Assembly: GCA_003460745.1 (NCBI GenBank)
Contig: QTVU01000017.1
Span: forward strand, 1 to 55,853
DNA length: 55,853 nt
Direction of reading: 5' to 3'
Origin: Firmicutes bacterium AM55-24TS
Lineage (GTDB): Bacteria > Bacillota > Clostridia > UBA1381
Below, piece after piece: positions 16,879-28,500 of the stretch. Below the pieces are notes generated by a model. It was given only the letters and a program-made list of their open reading frames with translations. It was not told the origin of the DNA and made no database searches. How positions within the stretch are numbered: position 1 is the stretch's first letter; every line of letters starts with the position of its first letter. The translations under genes were made by a program, and so were the position numbers.

Positions 16879-18954
16879 TTAATTCTTGTCATTCAATAAT
16901 GGACGCATACTGTTCGCACTTATAAGCATAGTTGACGAATTATGCAAAAGTGATGATGCAGACGGAGTTATAGTACCTTTCAATCCCAGCAAAATAAGCA
17001 ATGAATTAAATGCCATAATAAACGTATAATTACGTTTAATTCGTCTGAACAGACTGCTGCTTAACTTGCGAAGAAGCGCTAAATCTCTCAAATCACCCGA
17101 AAGCAATGTGACATCAGCCACTTCTCTTGCCAAATCGGCAGAATCTTTCATAGCAATTGAAACGTCGCTAAGTGCCAATGCAGGAGAGTCATTGATACCG
17201 TCACCGACCATTATAACCGTTCTTCCCTCGTTCTTCAATTCTTCAATAATTGTCGCCTTATCCTCAGGTAATACCTGTGCACGGAAATTGTCTATACCGA
17301 GCATATCGGCAGTGCGTTTTGCAGCACCTTCATGGTCACCTGTAAGCATAATAATATTATCAATACCGCTTTCACGAAGTAACTGAATTGCCTCATGAGC
17401 CTCACTTCTCGGCGGGTCGCTTATACAAATAACTCCCGACAACACGCCTCCGATTGCAAGGTATATAACAGAAAAGCCCTCACATTCGTTTTCAATAACA
17501 GACTTCTGTTCATCAGTTATCGGAATATTTTCGTCCTCAAGCACAAAATGCTCACTGCCTATAATTGCACGCTTGCCATGCAACATTGTAGCTATGCCGT
17601 GTGCAACTACATATTCAACTTCAGCATGTTCTTCTTCGTGGTCAAGTTGCTTTGCTTTAGCGGATTTCACGATTGCCTTTGCCACACTGTGAGGGAAATG
17701 TTCTTCAAGGCACGCAGATATTTTAAGTATTTCATCTGATGTATACTCACCGAATGAAAGCACTTTTTCTACTGTCGGGCATGAATTTGTAAGTGTACCT
17801 GTCTTGTCAAATACAATAGTATCAGCATGAGATACACTTTCAAGATAACGTCCGCCTTTTACAACAAATCCTCTTGAGGATGCCTCACGCATAGCACTTA
17901 TAATACTTATCGGTGTTGACAATTTAATTGCACAAGAATAGTCCACCATAAGAACAGACATTGCCTTTACAACATTTCTTGTTGTAAGATAAACAAGCAA
18001 CGCCAATCCCAAGCTGTACGGTACAAAACCGTCTGCAATTTTCTCTGCACGGCTCTGTACTCCGGCTTTCATACTTTCACCGTTTTCAATCATTTCAATA
18101 ATATTTGAAATACGTGTATTATCAGCCGCAGCACTAACCTTAATTACTATATTTCCCGCCTCTACAACTGTACCGGCGTAAACAGTACTGTCCTTATCCT
18201 TTACAGCCGCAACCGATTCGCCTGTCATAGACGCTTCGTTTACACTTGCCTGTCCAGATACAACAACACCGTCAAAAGTGATCATTGCACCGTCACGGAA
18301 TACGACAAAGTCACCCTCTTTAACGGTTGAAATTGGAACTTGTTCCTCATTTTCGCCGTTCTTCTTCCATACAGTATCAATCTTCATTGCAAGACTGTCC
18401 GCAAGTGCATTTTTTGTACGTTTTCTTGTATATTCTTCAAGAAGTTCCGAAACTCCAAGCAAGAATGTAATTGAATTAACTTCCGAATACATTCCTCTTG
18501 AAAGTGCCGTTCCGAGTGCAACACCGTCCAAAAGTGCCACATCGGCCCTTAAATTAAGTACACTGCCCACAGCTTTCTTCACATACGGGAATGCCTTAAA
18601 GTAAGCCATTGCAACTCGTACAGGATACGGCAATATTCTTCTAAGAACAAAACGCTTTATAAGCATTTTTATAATCTCATTTTTGAAATCAGCCTGTATA
18701 TCCTCAGACTCATCTTCAACAGCCGCTAATTGATTTTGCTTGATTCCTTTTATGTAGTTCAAAAGCTCCTGTCTGTAATCGGATTGATAGGTAATTAAAA
18801 TACCGCCGTTGACGCTTTTAGCCTTTACAGACTCAACATAATGTTCCGTTAAAATTGTTTTCTCAAGAGATTTCTCTTGATTTTTATCAAAATAATATCC
18901 ACCGCAACGCAATCTGATACGACCTGGAGTATCATGTACGATTTTAAATTTCAT
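16879..18954 (-). CDS. heavy-metal P1B-type ATPase with atypical SCA motif
   Basis: 691 residues, an ATP-driven metal exporter. The N-terminal HMA-like domain (about 1-70) has HDTPGRIRLRC but no CxxC. The actuator loop contains ASMTGES, the phosphorylation site is VFDKTGTLT (about residue 375) and the hinge is MVGDGINDSPAL (about 590). The metal-site helix reads VDYSCAIKLSTP, with SCA in place of the CPC or SPC of copper, zinc and cobalt pumps, so the metal cannot be assigned from standard subtypes; Mn or Fe are possible. It starts 2 bases after the stop of a 78-residue gene, so the two are clearly coupled. Confidence 0.88.
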   Translation of the reverse strand: MKFKIVHDTPGRIRLRCGGYYFDKNQEKSLEKTILTEHYVESVKAKSVNGGILITYQSDYRQELLNYIKGIKQNQLAAVEDESEDIQADFKNEIIKMLIKRFVLRRILPYPVRVAMAYFKAFPYVKKAVGSVLNLRADVALLDGVALGTALSRGMYSEVNSITFLLGVSELLEEYTRKRTKNALADSLAMKIDTVWKKNGENEEQVPISTVKEGDFVVFRDGAMITFDGVVVSGQASVNEASMTGESVAAVKDKDSTVYAGTVVEAGNIVIKVSAAADNTRISNIIEMIENGESMKAGVQSRAEKIADGFVPYSLGLALLVYLTTRNVVKAMSVLMVDYSCAIKLSTPISIISAMREASSRGFVVKGGRYLESVSHADTIVFDKTGTLTNSCPTVEKVLSFGEYTSDEILKISACLEEHFPHSVAKAIVKSAKAKQLDHEEEHAEVEYVVAHGIATMLHGKRAIIGSEHFVLEDENIPITDEQKSVIENECEGFSVIYLAIGGVLSGVICISDPPRSEAHEAIQLLRESGIDNIIMLTGDHEGAAKRTADMLGIDNFRAQVLPEDKATIIEELKNEGRTVIMVGDGINDSPALALSDVSIAMKDSADLAREVADVTLLSGDLRDLALLRKLSSSLFRRIKRNYTFIMAFNSLLILLGLKGTITPSASSLLHNSSTMLISANSMRPLLNDKN

Positions 18955-18956
18955 TA

Positions 18957-19193
18957 TTATTCTTCCTCGTCGTTTAGCTGTGACTTAGCCTCGTAACACA
19001 TATCTTCAGCCTCTTCACGCATATTTTGTAGTGTTTCTTTAGCCTCTTGCTGGAACTTCATACCCTTTGCAAGACCTGAAACGCACATACTTCTAACTTT
19101 TTCACTTGTAGCAATTTTCTTACCTACTACTGCAGTAGCTATACCTGCCGCAAAGCACCAACATTTCTTATCCTTTAAAAAATCAAATTTCAT
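18957..19193 (-). CDS. small helical protein preceding the metal ATPase (DUF6110-like)
   Basis: 78 residues: a lysine-rich start (MKFDFLKDKKCWCF), one short hydrophobic segment (AAGIATAVVGKKI, about residues 15-27) and an acidic amphipathic helix to the end (QEAKETLQNMREEAEDMCYEAKSQLNDEEE region). Cysteines at about 11, 13 and 37 might bind metal. Such small proteins commonly precede this type of P-type ATPase in Firmicutes. The stop lies 2 bases before the ATPase start, implying translational coupling and a shared function. The ribosome site is GAGAGGAAGAT. Confidence 0.7.
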   Translation of the reverse strand: MKFDFLKDKKCWCFAAGIATAVVGKKIATSEKVRSMCVSGLAKGMKFQQEAKETLQNMREEAEDMCYEAKSQLNDEEE

Positions 19194-19333
19194 AATTAAT
19201 CTTCCTCTCTGTGTATATTTCAGTGATTTATTTAATCAAATTTATTTTAGCACGCAATATATTTTTTGTCAATAAATGCCGAAAAAAATTTTTACTTTTT
19301 TTGCATGAAAAATATCGACTTTTTAATATTATG

Positions 19334-19456
19334 GTGTTAATACAACAATGCCATAATGGAAAACATACAAGCAGAAAAAAGAATGCCACAGACGAAGATG
19401 TTATCGCTGTCGCAAAGTTGGCGAAATTCGATAACTTTGTGCATAATTGCTTATAA
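19334..19456 (+). pseudogene. relic of an ABC exporter ATPase domain
   Basis: Three plus-strand frames together read VLI, NNAIMENI and KKNATDEDVIAVAKLAKFDNFV. These are in the order and spacing of the Q-loop-to-helical-domain segment of MsbA-like exporters (INNTIMENI..YG...ATDEEVI.AAK.A..HDF). Two frameshifts separate them, nothing recognisable flanks them, and the piece is only about 40 codons long. Nothing else coding is seen between 19194 and 19496. Confidence 0.5.
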
Positions 19457-19458
19457 AC

Positions 19459-19495
19459 AAAAAAAGTTGCGGTGAACAATCACCACAACTTTTTT
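19459..19495 (-). terminator. terminator after the formate/nitrite channel gene
   Basis: A 16-bp stem with one mismatch (AAAAAAGTTGCGGTGA / TCACCACAACTTTTTT) with T-runs on both sides, so it can act in both directions. Confidence 0.88.
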
Positions 19496-19496
19496 A

Positions 19497-20144
19497 TTAA
19501 AACAATTTATTAAGCGATAATTTTTTAACCATTGGTACAGACATACAACCGGCAGCATTACCAAGTACAGCACATAAGAAATATACTGCCGCCTGTGACG
19601 CATTAGCACATTTACTTATAAAGAAGTAACAAGTATCTGCGATACAGTGATTAAATCCGCAAAGTATGAACACCATAACAGGTAAAACGACTATAAACAG
19701 TGACATCACAAAGTCACCTTTTTCAGTCGCTCTTTTATTTCCGTCAACCGCTGTAAACATCAATATACCGCAGAACACCGCCAAAACAAATATACTAAGC
19801 GGTGAATCGGCAAACTTTGTTGCTGTGATAGCGGCGGCCTTTTCCGATAAAGTCGTTCCAAAACGCGTAAGGTTAAGCAAGAAACCTCCTATCGCCGCAC
19901 CTGTTGCATTACCGATAAAGGTAAGTACAACTTCCGGCACATACGACAACGGTTTTACTGCCATATATCCGGCTTTACCCGTAAACAAACCGAACTTAAA
20001 CACAATAATCGCACACAAACCCAAGCTGAACAAGAATGCTCCAAGTGGTTTTGACTCAACCGACATACTCACGCAACAGCCTACGCACAAAAATATTCCC
20101 GACAAAATACCGTCAGACAAAAATGATATAATCTTTTTCCCCAT
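19497..20144 (-). CDS. formate/nitrite transporter-family channel
   Basis: 215 residues with six predicted membrane helices of the FocA/NirC fold. Visible features are the Gly-rich first helix (DGILSGIFLCVGCCVSM), FKFGLFTGKAG after helix 2, GNATGAAIGGFLL in helix 3 and LCGFNHCIADTCYF near the end of helix 5, which carries the conserved pore His (GFNHCIAD). It is shorter than FocA (about 280 residues). The substrate could be formate, nitrite or another small anion. A TTAG-N6-CTAA repeat like that of the ZIP gene lies 40 bases upstream, suggesting metal-dependent control. Confidence 0.85.
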   Translation of the reverse strand: MGKKIISFLSDGILSGIFLCVGCCVSMSVESKPLGAFLFSLGLCAIIVFKFGLFTGKAGYMAVKPLSYVPEVVLTFIGNATGAAIGGFLLNLTRFGTTLSEKAAAITATKFADSPLSIFVLAVFCGILMFTAVDGNKRATEKGDFVMSLFIVVLPVMVFILCGFNHCIADTCYFFISKCANASQAAVYFLCAVLGNAAGCMSVPMVKKLSLNKLF

Positions 20145-20183
20145 ATCTTCTATTCCCTTTTCTTTTATCCTAAGCAGACAAAA

Positions 20184-20197
20184 TTAGCTAATGCTAA
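20184..20197. promoter_or_regulatory. candidate operator upstream of the formate/nitrite channel gene
   Basis: TTAG-CTAATG-CTAA, the same half sites and spacing as at 12966-12979 before the ZIP gene, within a longer inverted repeat AATTAG-N10-CTAATT. Confidence 0.45.
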
Positions 20198-20234
20198 CTA
20201 ATTCCACAAAATTAATCCACTTTCTAATTTGCAC

Positions 20235-20272
20235 ATAAAAACCACGATAAACTTATCGTCTACCGTGGTTTA
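20235..20272 (-). terminator. intrinsic terminator of rpsB-tsf
   Basis: Arms AAACCACG and CGTGGTTT with an inner CGATAA/TTATCG stem. The minus strand ends with five T residues. Confidence 0.8.
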
Positions 20273-20290
20273 ATATACGGTTTAGTTAAA

Positions 20291-21187
20291 TTACTTTACC
20301 ATTGATGCAACTTCTGCTGCGAAATCGTCTTCACGCTTTTCAAGACCTTCGCCTGTTTCAAAACGTACGAATTGCTTAATAGTAATATCGCCAACGCTCT
20401 TAACGTACTTAGCAACGTTTTCCTTATTTTCAGCCTTAACGTATTCTTGCTCAAGTAGGCAAACTTCCTTGAATTCCTTAGCAAGACGACCTGTTATCAT
20501 CTTTTCGATGATGTTTTCAGGCTTAGATGCATTCTTAGGATCATTCTTAAGTTGCTCAATAAGAATCTTCTTTTCGTGTTCCTTGTATTCTTCAGGAATA
20601 TCATCGCTTGAAAGATACTTAGGGCTAAGTGCTGCAACTTGCATTGCAACGTTTCTTAGACACTCTTTTGTAGCGTCATTGTTTTCAGCGTCAGCCTCAA
20701 CCAATACACCGATTTTACCTGCAGCGTGGATATAATCTACAACTGCACCTGTTGTTTCGATTCTTGCGAAACGTCTGATGTTCATATTTTCGCCGATCTT
20801 AGCAATCTTTTCTGTAAGCATTTCGCCGATTGTGCTGTCTCCGCACTTTAATTCTTTAAGTGCTTCAACGTCAGCAGGATTTTGTTCAGCGATTGTCTTG
20901 GCAACGTCCGAAACAAACTGTTGGAATTCATCATTCTTAGCAACGAAGTCTGTTTCTGAGTTTACTTCTACAAGTACGCCTACGTTACCGTCAACATAAG
21001 CCTTAACGATACCTTCAGCAGCAATTCTGCCTGACTTCTTAGCAGCTGTTGCAAGACCTTTTTCTCTCAAATATTCAACAGCCTTATCCTTGTCACCGTC
21101 TGTTTCTGTAAGAGCTTTCTTACAGTCCATCATACCGCAACCTGTCATTTCTCTTAATTCTTTTACGTCTTTAGCTGTAAATGCCAT
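20291..21187 (-). CDS. tsf: translation elongation factor Ts
   Basis: 298 residues. EF-Ts is the nucleotide exchange factor for EF-Tu. The N-terminal UBA-like domain has [19 protein letters not shown] (residues 8-26) and [20 protein letters not shown]. The first core repeat carries [16 protein letters not shown] with the TDFV signature. Two dimerisation-type core domains follow, ending in [23 protein letters not shown]. It lies 33 bases after rpsB, the conserved bacterial order, with a GGAGGAAAAG ribosome site. Confidence 0.97.
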   Translation of the reverse strand: MAFTAKDVKELREMTGCGMMDCKKALTETDGDKDKAVEYLREKGLATAAKKSGRIAAEGIVKAYVDGNVGVLVEVNSETDFVAKNDEFQQFVSDVAKTIAEQNPADVEALKELKCGDSTIGEMLTEKIAKIGENMNIRRFARIETTGAVVDYIHAAGKIGVLVEADAENNDATKECLRNVAMQVAALSPKYLSSDDIPEEYKEHEKKILIEQLKNDPKNASKPENIIEKMITGRLAKEFKEVCLLEQEYVKAENKENVAKYVKSVGDITIKQFVRFETGEGLEKREDDFAAEVASMVK

Positions 21188-21220
21188 GTTACTTTTCCTC
21201 CTATATTAATTATTTAAAAA

Positions 21221-21958
21221 TTATTCTTCTACTGTATCTTCTTCAGCTGTTTCAGCATCTGCAAGAGCATCTTCGCCCTGTCTGCCTTCGATAATAGCGT
21301 TAGCCATTGTTGATGCGATTAGCTTTACGGCTCTGATAGCGTCGTCGTTACCAGGGATAACGTAGTCTACTTCATCAGGGTCACAGTTTGTATCAACGAT
21401 AGCTACTACAGGAATGTTAAGTTTCTTAGCTTCTGCGATAGCAATCTTTTCTTTTCTTGGGTCAACGATGAACATTGCGCCAGGAAGTTTCTTCATATCT
21501 TTAATACCGCCAAGATACTTTTCAAGCTTATCTCTTTGAGCCTTTAGCTTAATAACTTCCTTCTTTGGTAGCATATCGAAAGTACCGTCTTCTTCCATTT
21601 GGTTGATTTGAGCAAGTCTTTCAATTCTCTTTTGGATTGTCTTGAAGTTTGTAAGCATACCGCCAAGCCATCTTGCGTTTACATAGTACATACCAACTCT
21701 TTCAGCCTCTTCTTTGATTGAGTCTTGAGCTTGTTTCTTTGTACCAACGAATAGAATATCTTCACCGCTTGCAGCAATATCTCTTACGAAATAATAAGCT
21801 TCTTCAACCTTTTTAACTGTCTTTTGAAGGTCGATGATGTAGATACCGTTTCTTTCTGTGAAGATGTATTCAGCCATTTTAGGGTTCCATCTTCTTGTTT
21901 GGTGTCCGAAGTGAACACCTGCTTCTAAAAGCTGTTTCATTGAAATTACGTTTGCCAT
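21221..21958 (-). CDS. rpsB: 30S ribosomal protein S2
   Basis: 245 residues. It binds the small-subunit head-body junction and is needed for S1 docking and initiation. The start [22 protein letters not shown] is unmistakable, as are [28 protein letters not shown] and the C-terminal [13 protein letters not shown] before an acidic tail ([17 protein letters not shown]). The GAGGAGG ribosome site is 8 bases before the ATG. It is transcribed from a promoter near 22077-22106 through a leader of about 110 bases that contains a hairpin. Confidence 0.98.
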   Translation of the reverse strand: MANVISMKQLLEAGVHFGHQTRRWNPKMAEYIFTERNGIYIIDLQKTVKKVEEAYYFVRDIAASGEDILFVGTKKQAQDSIKEEAERVGMYYVNARWLGGMLTNFKTIQKRIERLAQINQMEEDGTFDMLPKKEVIKLKAQRDKLEKYLGGIKDMKKLPGAMFIVDPRKEKIAIAEAKKLNIPVVAIVDTNCDPDEVDYVIPGNDDAIRAVKLIASTMANAIIEGRQGEDALADAETAEEDTVEE

Positions 21959-22070
21959 TTTTATTTCCTCCTCGTTTTTTGATTATTCCTCCATTTGTTT
22001 CAGCTTATGTGAAGACCCAGGCAAAACAGGCAACTTTCACACAATCCACAAATGTGCGTATTTTTCATAC
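21959..22070 (-). promoter_or_regulatory. structured leader of rpsB-tsf
   Basis: The transcript leader folds a hairpin with arms TGTGAA and TTCACA (22009-22041) around GCC...CCTGG pairs. Autoregulatory leaders are known for S2 in other bacteria, but I do not recognise this as one of the described classes. Confidence 0.35.
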
Positions 22071-22076
22071 TAAAAT

Positions 22077-22106
22077 AGTTTACCACATAAACCCTTATAA
22101 AGTCAA
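22077..22106 (-). promoter_or_regulatory. sigma-A promoter of rpsB
   Basis: TTGACT (22101-22106) and TAAACT (22077-22082), spacer 18 bases. Confidence 0.6.
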
Positions 22107-22426
22107 CCCTTTTTTCATATTTTTTTATTTTATTTGATTTACATAACATAATATATGTTTTAATCGCATATTAACGTAAATTTTGTGTGGTTTTCAACTG
22201 TTTTTTTATTGATGAGTTTTCTATTTATCATGAAAGAATTCTTTAAAATTAAAACCGGGAACTTTAGATTTAAAGTCATTTCCGACACACATACAGTCAG
22301 AAGTGATTACAACCTGAAATTGCACGTTCCCCATAAAATAATGCAGACAAAACCGCTGCGGTTTTGTGTAAAATATTGTTTTAACGTGATTTTGTGTCAA
22401 AAAAATGGCATTTGAGTTAGATTATA
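22107..22426. other. intergenic region with one strong inverted repeat
   Basis: No convincing gene. The only structure is a perfect 9-bp inverted repeat, ACAAAACCG-CTG-CGGTTTTGT, at 22347-22367, without a T-run. It may be an operator or RNA hairpin between the divergent rpsB and SLH-protein promoters. Confidence 0.5.
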
Positions 22427-22456
22427 TTGACATTTATAATAATCATAATATATACT
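22427..22456 (+). promoter_or_regulatory. promoter of the giant SLH surface protein
   Basis: TTGACA at 22427-22432, with TATATA (16-base spacer) or TATACT (18-base spacer) downstream, about 85 bases before the start codon. Confidence 0.6.
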
Positions 22457-22538
22457 TTTATTATATAATTATTTTTCTGTTTTGAAAGAGAAATTCTTTT
22501 GCACTACCAATATTTCTAATATGAAAGGAAGGATTAAA

Positions 22539-25500
22539 ATGAAAAAATTACTATCATTGCTTTTGTCGCTGTCAATGCTTGCCTCTATGGCAGTTATTCC
22601 TGCAAAAGCAGAAGAAACGGTCATGCCGTTAAACGCATCACGAATTGATTCGGAAAAACTTCCAAGCGGCAATTTAATTTACCTTGGTACTGCGTCAGCA
22701 AACGTCAAGGAAGAAGATGCTGTTTATTCATTCCCTATTTATCGTGAGGGCGATTTATCAGAAGAAGCAAGCGTCACAATCCACTCGCTTGACTTAACTG
22801 CGATATACGGCGAGGACTATATAATTCTTGACGATAACGCAGAGAAAACCGGTGATGGGGTTTCAATACTTGAACGTTATGCCACGGCAGAAGCTGACAC
22901 TGATGAAACATCGGATAACATTTCGGAAGAGAATACAGATATTGAAAATTATTCGGAATTTGATTCAGAAATGGCACAGCAATTTGCAGACGAAGTAGTG
23001 CCGGATGCAATGGCAGGAATTGAATACTCAAGCAGTACAACCGTTACTTTCGCACCGGGCGAAAACGAAAAAATGGTTAAATTCAAAATATTGGACGACA
23101 AAAAAAGCGAAGGCACAGAAGGTTTTTCTTTACTTTTGGTAAATCCCGATAATGCCGAACTTTATAAAGTAACATCACTTTCTGTAAATATCGAAGACGA
23201 CGAACCGAAAGAAAAAAGCGTTGTTTCTTTCAGCAGAAACAGTTACACGTCAAAAGACGGAAATGCCACTGTTACAATAAAGCGAAAAAATGCAGAATAT
23301 TCTCTTTGCGATTTCACTTTGCTGTCATCGAGCATTACCGCAGTAGCAGGAGAAAATTATGAAGAACAAATCAAAACAGTTACATTCATTCCTTATGAAA
23401 CGGAAAAGACAATCGAAATTCCCGTATCCGGCGAGGGTGAATTTAAACTGCTGATCAGTGATATGACGGGCTGTGAAAGCGGCAAATATGCAGAAACCGT
23501 TGTCAAAATCAAAAATAACGCCGATGATGAGAGTGATATTTCTCTTATGGGCAATGAAAATCAGACAAATGACATCACCATAAACGGTCTTAAATACAAC
23601 GTTAAATATACAATGCCGTCAGATAATTCAAAAGATCCTGCCGAAGGTAAAATATACGCAACAGGTGACGGAACTCACAATTATGATATTCCTCCCGAAG
23701 TCGGTACATACTACTTTGCAACAGAAACAAACCGCGACGGTCTGTTTTATTATGACGGATATTGGGGTGATAAGCCATGGGGTTGCGGTCATTGGGACAA
23801 CAAATATGAAATAGATACACGTGAAAGAAATATGGGTAGCTCTCACTACGGAAAACTTGAATATTACCATACAAGTATGTGGGATAAAGGCGGAGTATGG
23901 ACACATTCAAAAACTGTACCCTCTGTATATTATCAATATATGACTCCTGATATGGAATCAACATCAAACGCCTTTGGCGGACAGCTTGCAAGATTTAAAA
24001 TTGCAAATAATGACAGTATTGTTATCAATGAATCAAAAAGTGGAAAATTCGGCAGAACACTTGACGCAATGCCTGCAACTCTCTTGAATAACAACCAACC
24101 TTTAAACGGAAATATAAGCATGGAAATACATTCGGCTGATGAAGACAAATCAAAAACTCCGAAAAGTTATGTACGCTTTTACGGTGTTGCGGCTATGTAT
24201 AAAAAGGTTAATGTAGAACTTAACCAACCCCCAACACAAGAATACTGTATCGGTAATGAAAAGATAAATGCCTTACCTATGCAGGTTGAACTTAACAGCG
24301 GTGCTCAAATCGCCGGAAGTAAAACGCGTGATTTCTGGACCAATCCGAATGAGGATGACTGCAATATTGTATTTACAATAAATGATACAGACATTAACGG
24401 TCACAAAGGTAAATACGGATATATTTCAGGCTATAAAATCACCATAGATCCGGGTACAACTGATGATAAAATAACTGTAAATTATCCCGAAGAATTCATT
24501 TCATACCTTAACTCAAAAAAAGGAACAAAACTTTCTGACGAAGTAAATTTCACATCGGATAACATAAATAATGAGCTGAAGAAAACAGAAAAGCAAAATC
24601 TTTATTACATTCCATATGATAAATATTTCATATCATGGATTGAATCAGTTCAAAAAAATGTTGCACATGACACATACGGTTATCATCAAAATCTGAAGAT
24701 AACACCTAAAGTATCATATGCCGATGTTACAGTCGAAGTATTACCGTCAGCCGGTGAAGGAAACGGCAGCTTTATATCAAGCGAGCTTGCCGCAGGTAAA
24801 ACAGTTACTCACCATGCAGGTGATACACTTGATTTAAGTGCAACAACTCCGGATGACGGATATCATGTTGTAGGTTATCAAGTTTCAACAAACAACACAA
24901 GTTTCAACACAATAACAGATACAACAAAATTATTCCTTGAGCCTAATACGAGTTACAAAATACGTCCTCTTATAGCGAAAAATTCAAACAAAATCGAAAT
25001 TAAATTTGAAAACGGTGCTGAAAAGTATTTAACGGTACAGGGGCTTATCAATGAAAATGATCTTAATTCAAGTTCCGATGAACAACTTAAAAAGGAACTA
25101 AGCGGCAAATATGTTATTAACGCAAATCCATCAGAATCAAATCTTTCAGACAAAATAACACCGATTACAGGTAAGATATATACATTAAATTTTGCCTCCG
25201 TTGAAGATAAAGAATACATATACCGTCCCGTTATCAAGCAAGGCAACGACACGTTTACAACCAATTCTTATCACACCGTTGCGCAAGCACAAACAACAGA
25301 CAATGTTATAACTGTAAATTACAAAAAAGTTAAAAAGAGCGATTTAAAATCATTTAATATATCAGGTACTGTTGTTTCTAAAAATGCTTCTATCCGCGAT
25401 AACGGCTTAGAACCGGAATCTCTTCCGCTTGTAGGATATTCCGTATCAGCCGGAAAAGGTTCACAATCGCTAAACTCCGCAAACTCAAGCTATATGCCTG

Positions 25501-28500
25501 ACAGTGCGACCGGTACAACTTCCGATACCGGTACTTATATATTGACAAACGTATTGGGTTACACAAACGACCTTATTACAATGTACATCTCAAACGGTGT
25601 TACGACAGGCTATGTAGCAAAAGTAAAGCTCACAGACGCACTTGGTCAAGCAGACGGCGCTTATACCGTAAATGCAGGTAACACAAATATCACCTACCCT
25701 TACGGTGCTCCTAAGGTTGCGTCAATTATGTACACATATGACAAGAACACAGCCGACTTAAACCAAAATCAAATAAGAATACTCGACGACAATCTTACAG
25801 TTACAGCCGTTATAGACAGCTATGGAAGAAGTGTCAGTGAGGCAGTATTCACCGTTCGTACATCAACCGGTCAGACAACCGAATACAAAGGTTATCCTCG
25901 TGAGGATGGCAGCAGTATTATAGAATGTACAATTCCTAAGATGACAGAAGATCTACATTCCGGTGACAGTCTTTCTGTACGCCTTGTAGATTCAGAAAAA
26001 TTATCATCAGGTGATACTGAAATTGAAATTGTGTATCCCGATGTTGCAACAGGTCTTTCATTCTATACGGAATTTGCAATTACAACACCTCAAACTTTCG
26101 ATGCGGATAACAGCGGTACAATCGATATTCCGTTAGTCGGCTCAGCAATAGGCAAATGCCAATCCGGATTGATTACATTCGGCAAAACAAACTGGCCTGA
26201 CAACACCGGTTATACTATTCAGGCAAATATTGACACAATACTCAATAGTATGGGTAAGAAAACCGTTTACGAGAAAAAAGAGTCTTATGACAAATTCCGC
26301 GGTGCAGTTCAAGAAAATCAAAATCACAGAAGTAATGCTATGAAAATAATGGCTGCGACATTCAACGGTGTTGCTCCGTCTCGTGACGATTATAAAACCG
26401 ATGCCGAATATCAAGAAGCTTATGCAGATTATACCGATTTACTTAAAGATACAAAAGCTCCTTTTGCCGGTTTTAATAACCAAAGATACAGTGTCGAAGT
26501 AGCTGTTATTTTAGCTTTTGACTTTGTTAAAACACCGGACAACGACTATATGTTTGCTTGCGGTTCGGTTTCTATCGGCGGAGCATATACATTCAATAAG
26601 ACTATGTACACTACAATTTACGGTGTACCTGTATTTTTAAATATCATTGCCGGTATTCAGATAGATTTACTGACAAACTATGCTACAGATAATGGTAAAA
26701 ATGCAATATCCGCAGATGAGTTCAACAACTATCAAGGCAATATAGCAAACAGATTAAGCAGCACCGATGTAACACTAAGTGTTGTCCTTTCAGGAAAATT
26801 ACAAGTAGGTGTAGGTTTTTGCGATGTACTTTCAGCAAGAGGTTATGTTGCTACAACATTCCAATTTAATTTGAGTTTTGCAAACGGTCAGCCCGGTACA
26901 CTGATAACGGCAGCCGGAGGTGTGGGATTTGACTTATTGTTGTTCTCCGTTAATGTTGATATAGCCAAATATACACAAGGTTGGGGTACTCTCGAAAATG
27001 CCGCAGAAGGTGATTTCTTCAACGGACTTATAACCACAAACGACGATGATATTAAATTAACTCCATACAGTAACGGCACATCTGATTTATCTACTTTCGG
27101 AAAAAATGATGATATTCAGCTTACCGCAACAGAAGAAGTTGTAAGCTGTACACAATTAATAAATAATGCCGCAGACAGAACGAGACCTCATATTATCCCT
27201 CTTGATGACGGTAAGAAGATGCTTACATTTATAGACGATTCGAGAGATCGTGCCGAATACAACGGAGCAACTCTGTATTATTCGATATTTGACGGTACTT
27301 ATTGGTCTATTCCTAAAGCAGTAGCAGACGACGGTACACCTGATTCAATACACACACTTAAAAAGATAGGTGACAAAGTTATTATCGCATGGACCGATGT
27401 TATAAATGCATTTGGAGGTGAGGAAACTTCGAGAGAAAAGCTTTCATCAATCGGTATTTCTTGTGCAATATACGATACACAAACCAACACAATGGGCGAA
27501 GAAATCAGTATTGTACACGACAGATACCTTACTTTAAATCCACAAATTGATGTTGATGGGGATATGCTTTATATAAGCTATGTCAAGCTTGATGTGTCAA
27601 AATTAGGTAACAGTAACAGTGACCTATTACAGCTTGAAAAATCATTCTCTAATATAGCCTATGTAAAATACGATATGAACACAGGAAAATCTTATGATGA
27701 AACCATAATTCCGATACCTCATAAAACAATCAACTCTCCTATTGCATTGGATTATAATTCGGCAACAATAAATATAAATAACGAAAGTTATTTAATTTCA
27801 AGTTACACTATTGATGAAGACGAAGATTTACAAACAGGTGACGACAGAGAGCTTTATCTGCAAATTCAAAACCTAACAACCGGGCAAGCATATTTCCCGA
27901 TACAAATTACAAATGACAGTATATCTAATTCATTACCTAAACTTACCAACATTAACGGTGAATTGTACCTGACATGGTTGGATAACGGATATATGTTTAA
28001 AATTATGAATCTTTCAGATATGTTATCTTCAATGTTTAACGCAGATTCAAACGGAGATATGACAGACTTGATTAATGCCGATACGGTAAACAGTGCATAC
28101 AAAAACGGCGGAATGACCGATGATAACAAAAATGCCGACTGGTATAAAAAGACTGCAGCTGAACTCGGTATGTCGGACGACGTATATGAAAACAGCATTT
28201 ACGAAGACTTATACAACGGTACATTTAATGTCACAAGTGCAAACTTCCAAGGTAATGACGACCTTTGCACAAGTATAGGAAACTATATTGTAACCTCCAA
28301 CGGTGAAGATATTTATATTTATTACACAGAATTAAGTCAAGACAGTACAAAGAACGGTACTGAAATATACGGTGTACGTTATCAGCGCGGCACAGATAAC
28401 GGTTATTGGAAGTTTGGCAATTCAGTACAAATTACCGATTTCGGTATGGTTATTGACGAACTTGACCTATATATGACTGATGATAATAAAATATCAGCTG

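Noticed and set aside
19228..19479. 83-codon minus-strand frame between the metal ATPase pair and the FNT gene
   Set aside because: Low-complexity Phe/Lys-rich translation that runs over a terminator; the region instead holds an ABC exporter relic on the plus strand.
22185..22415. 76-codon plus-strand frame before the giant SLH gene
   Set aside because: No ribosome site, no recognisable domain, and it overlaps the inverted repeat and promoter region.
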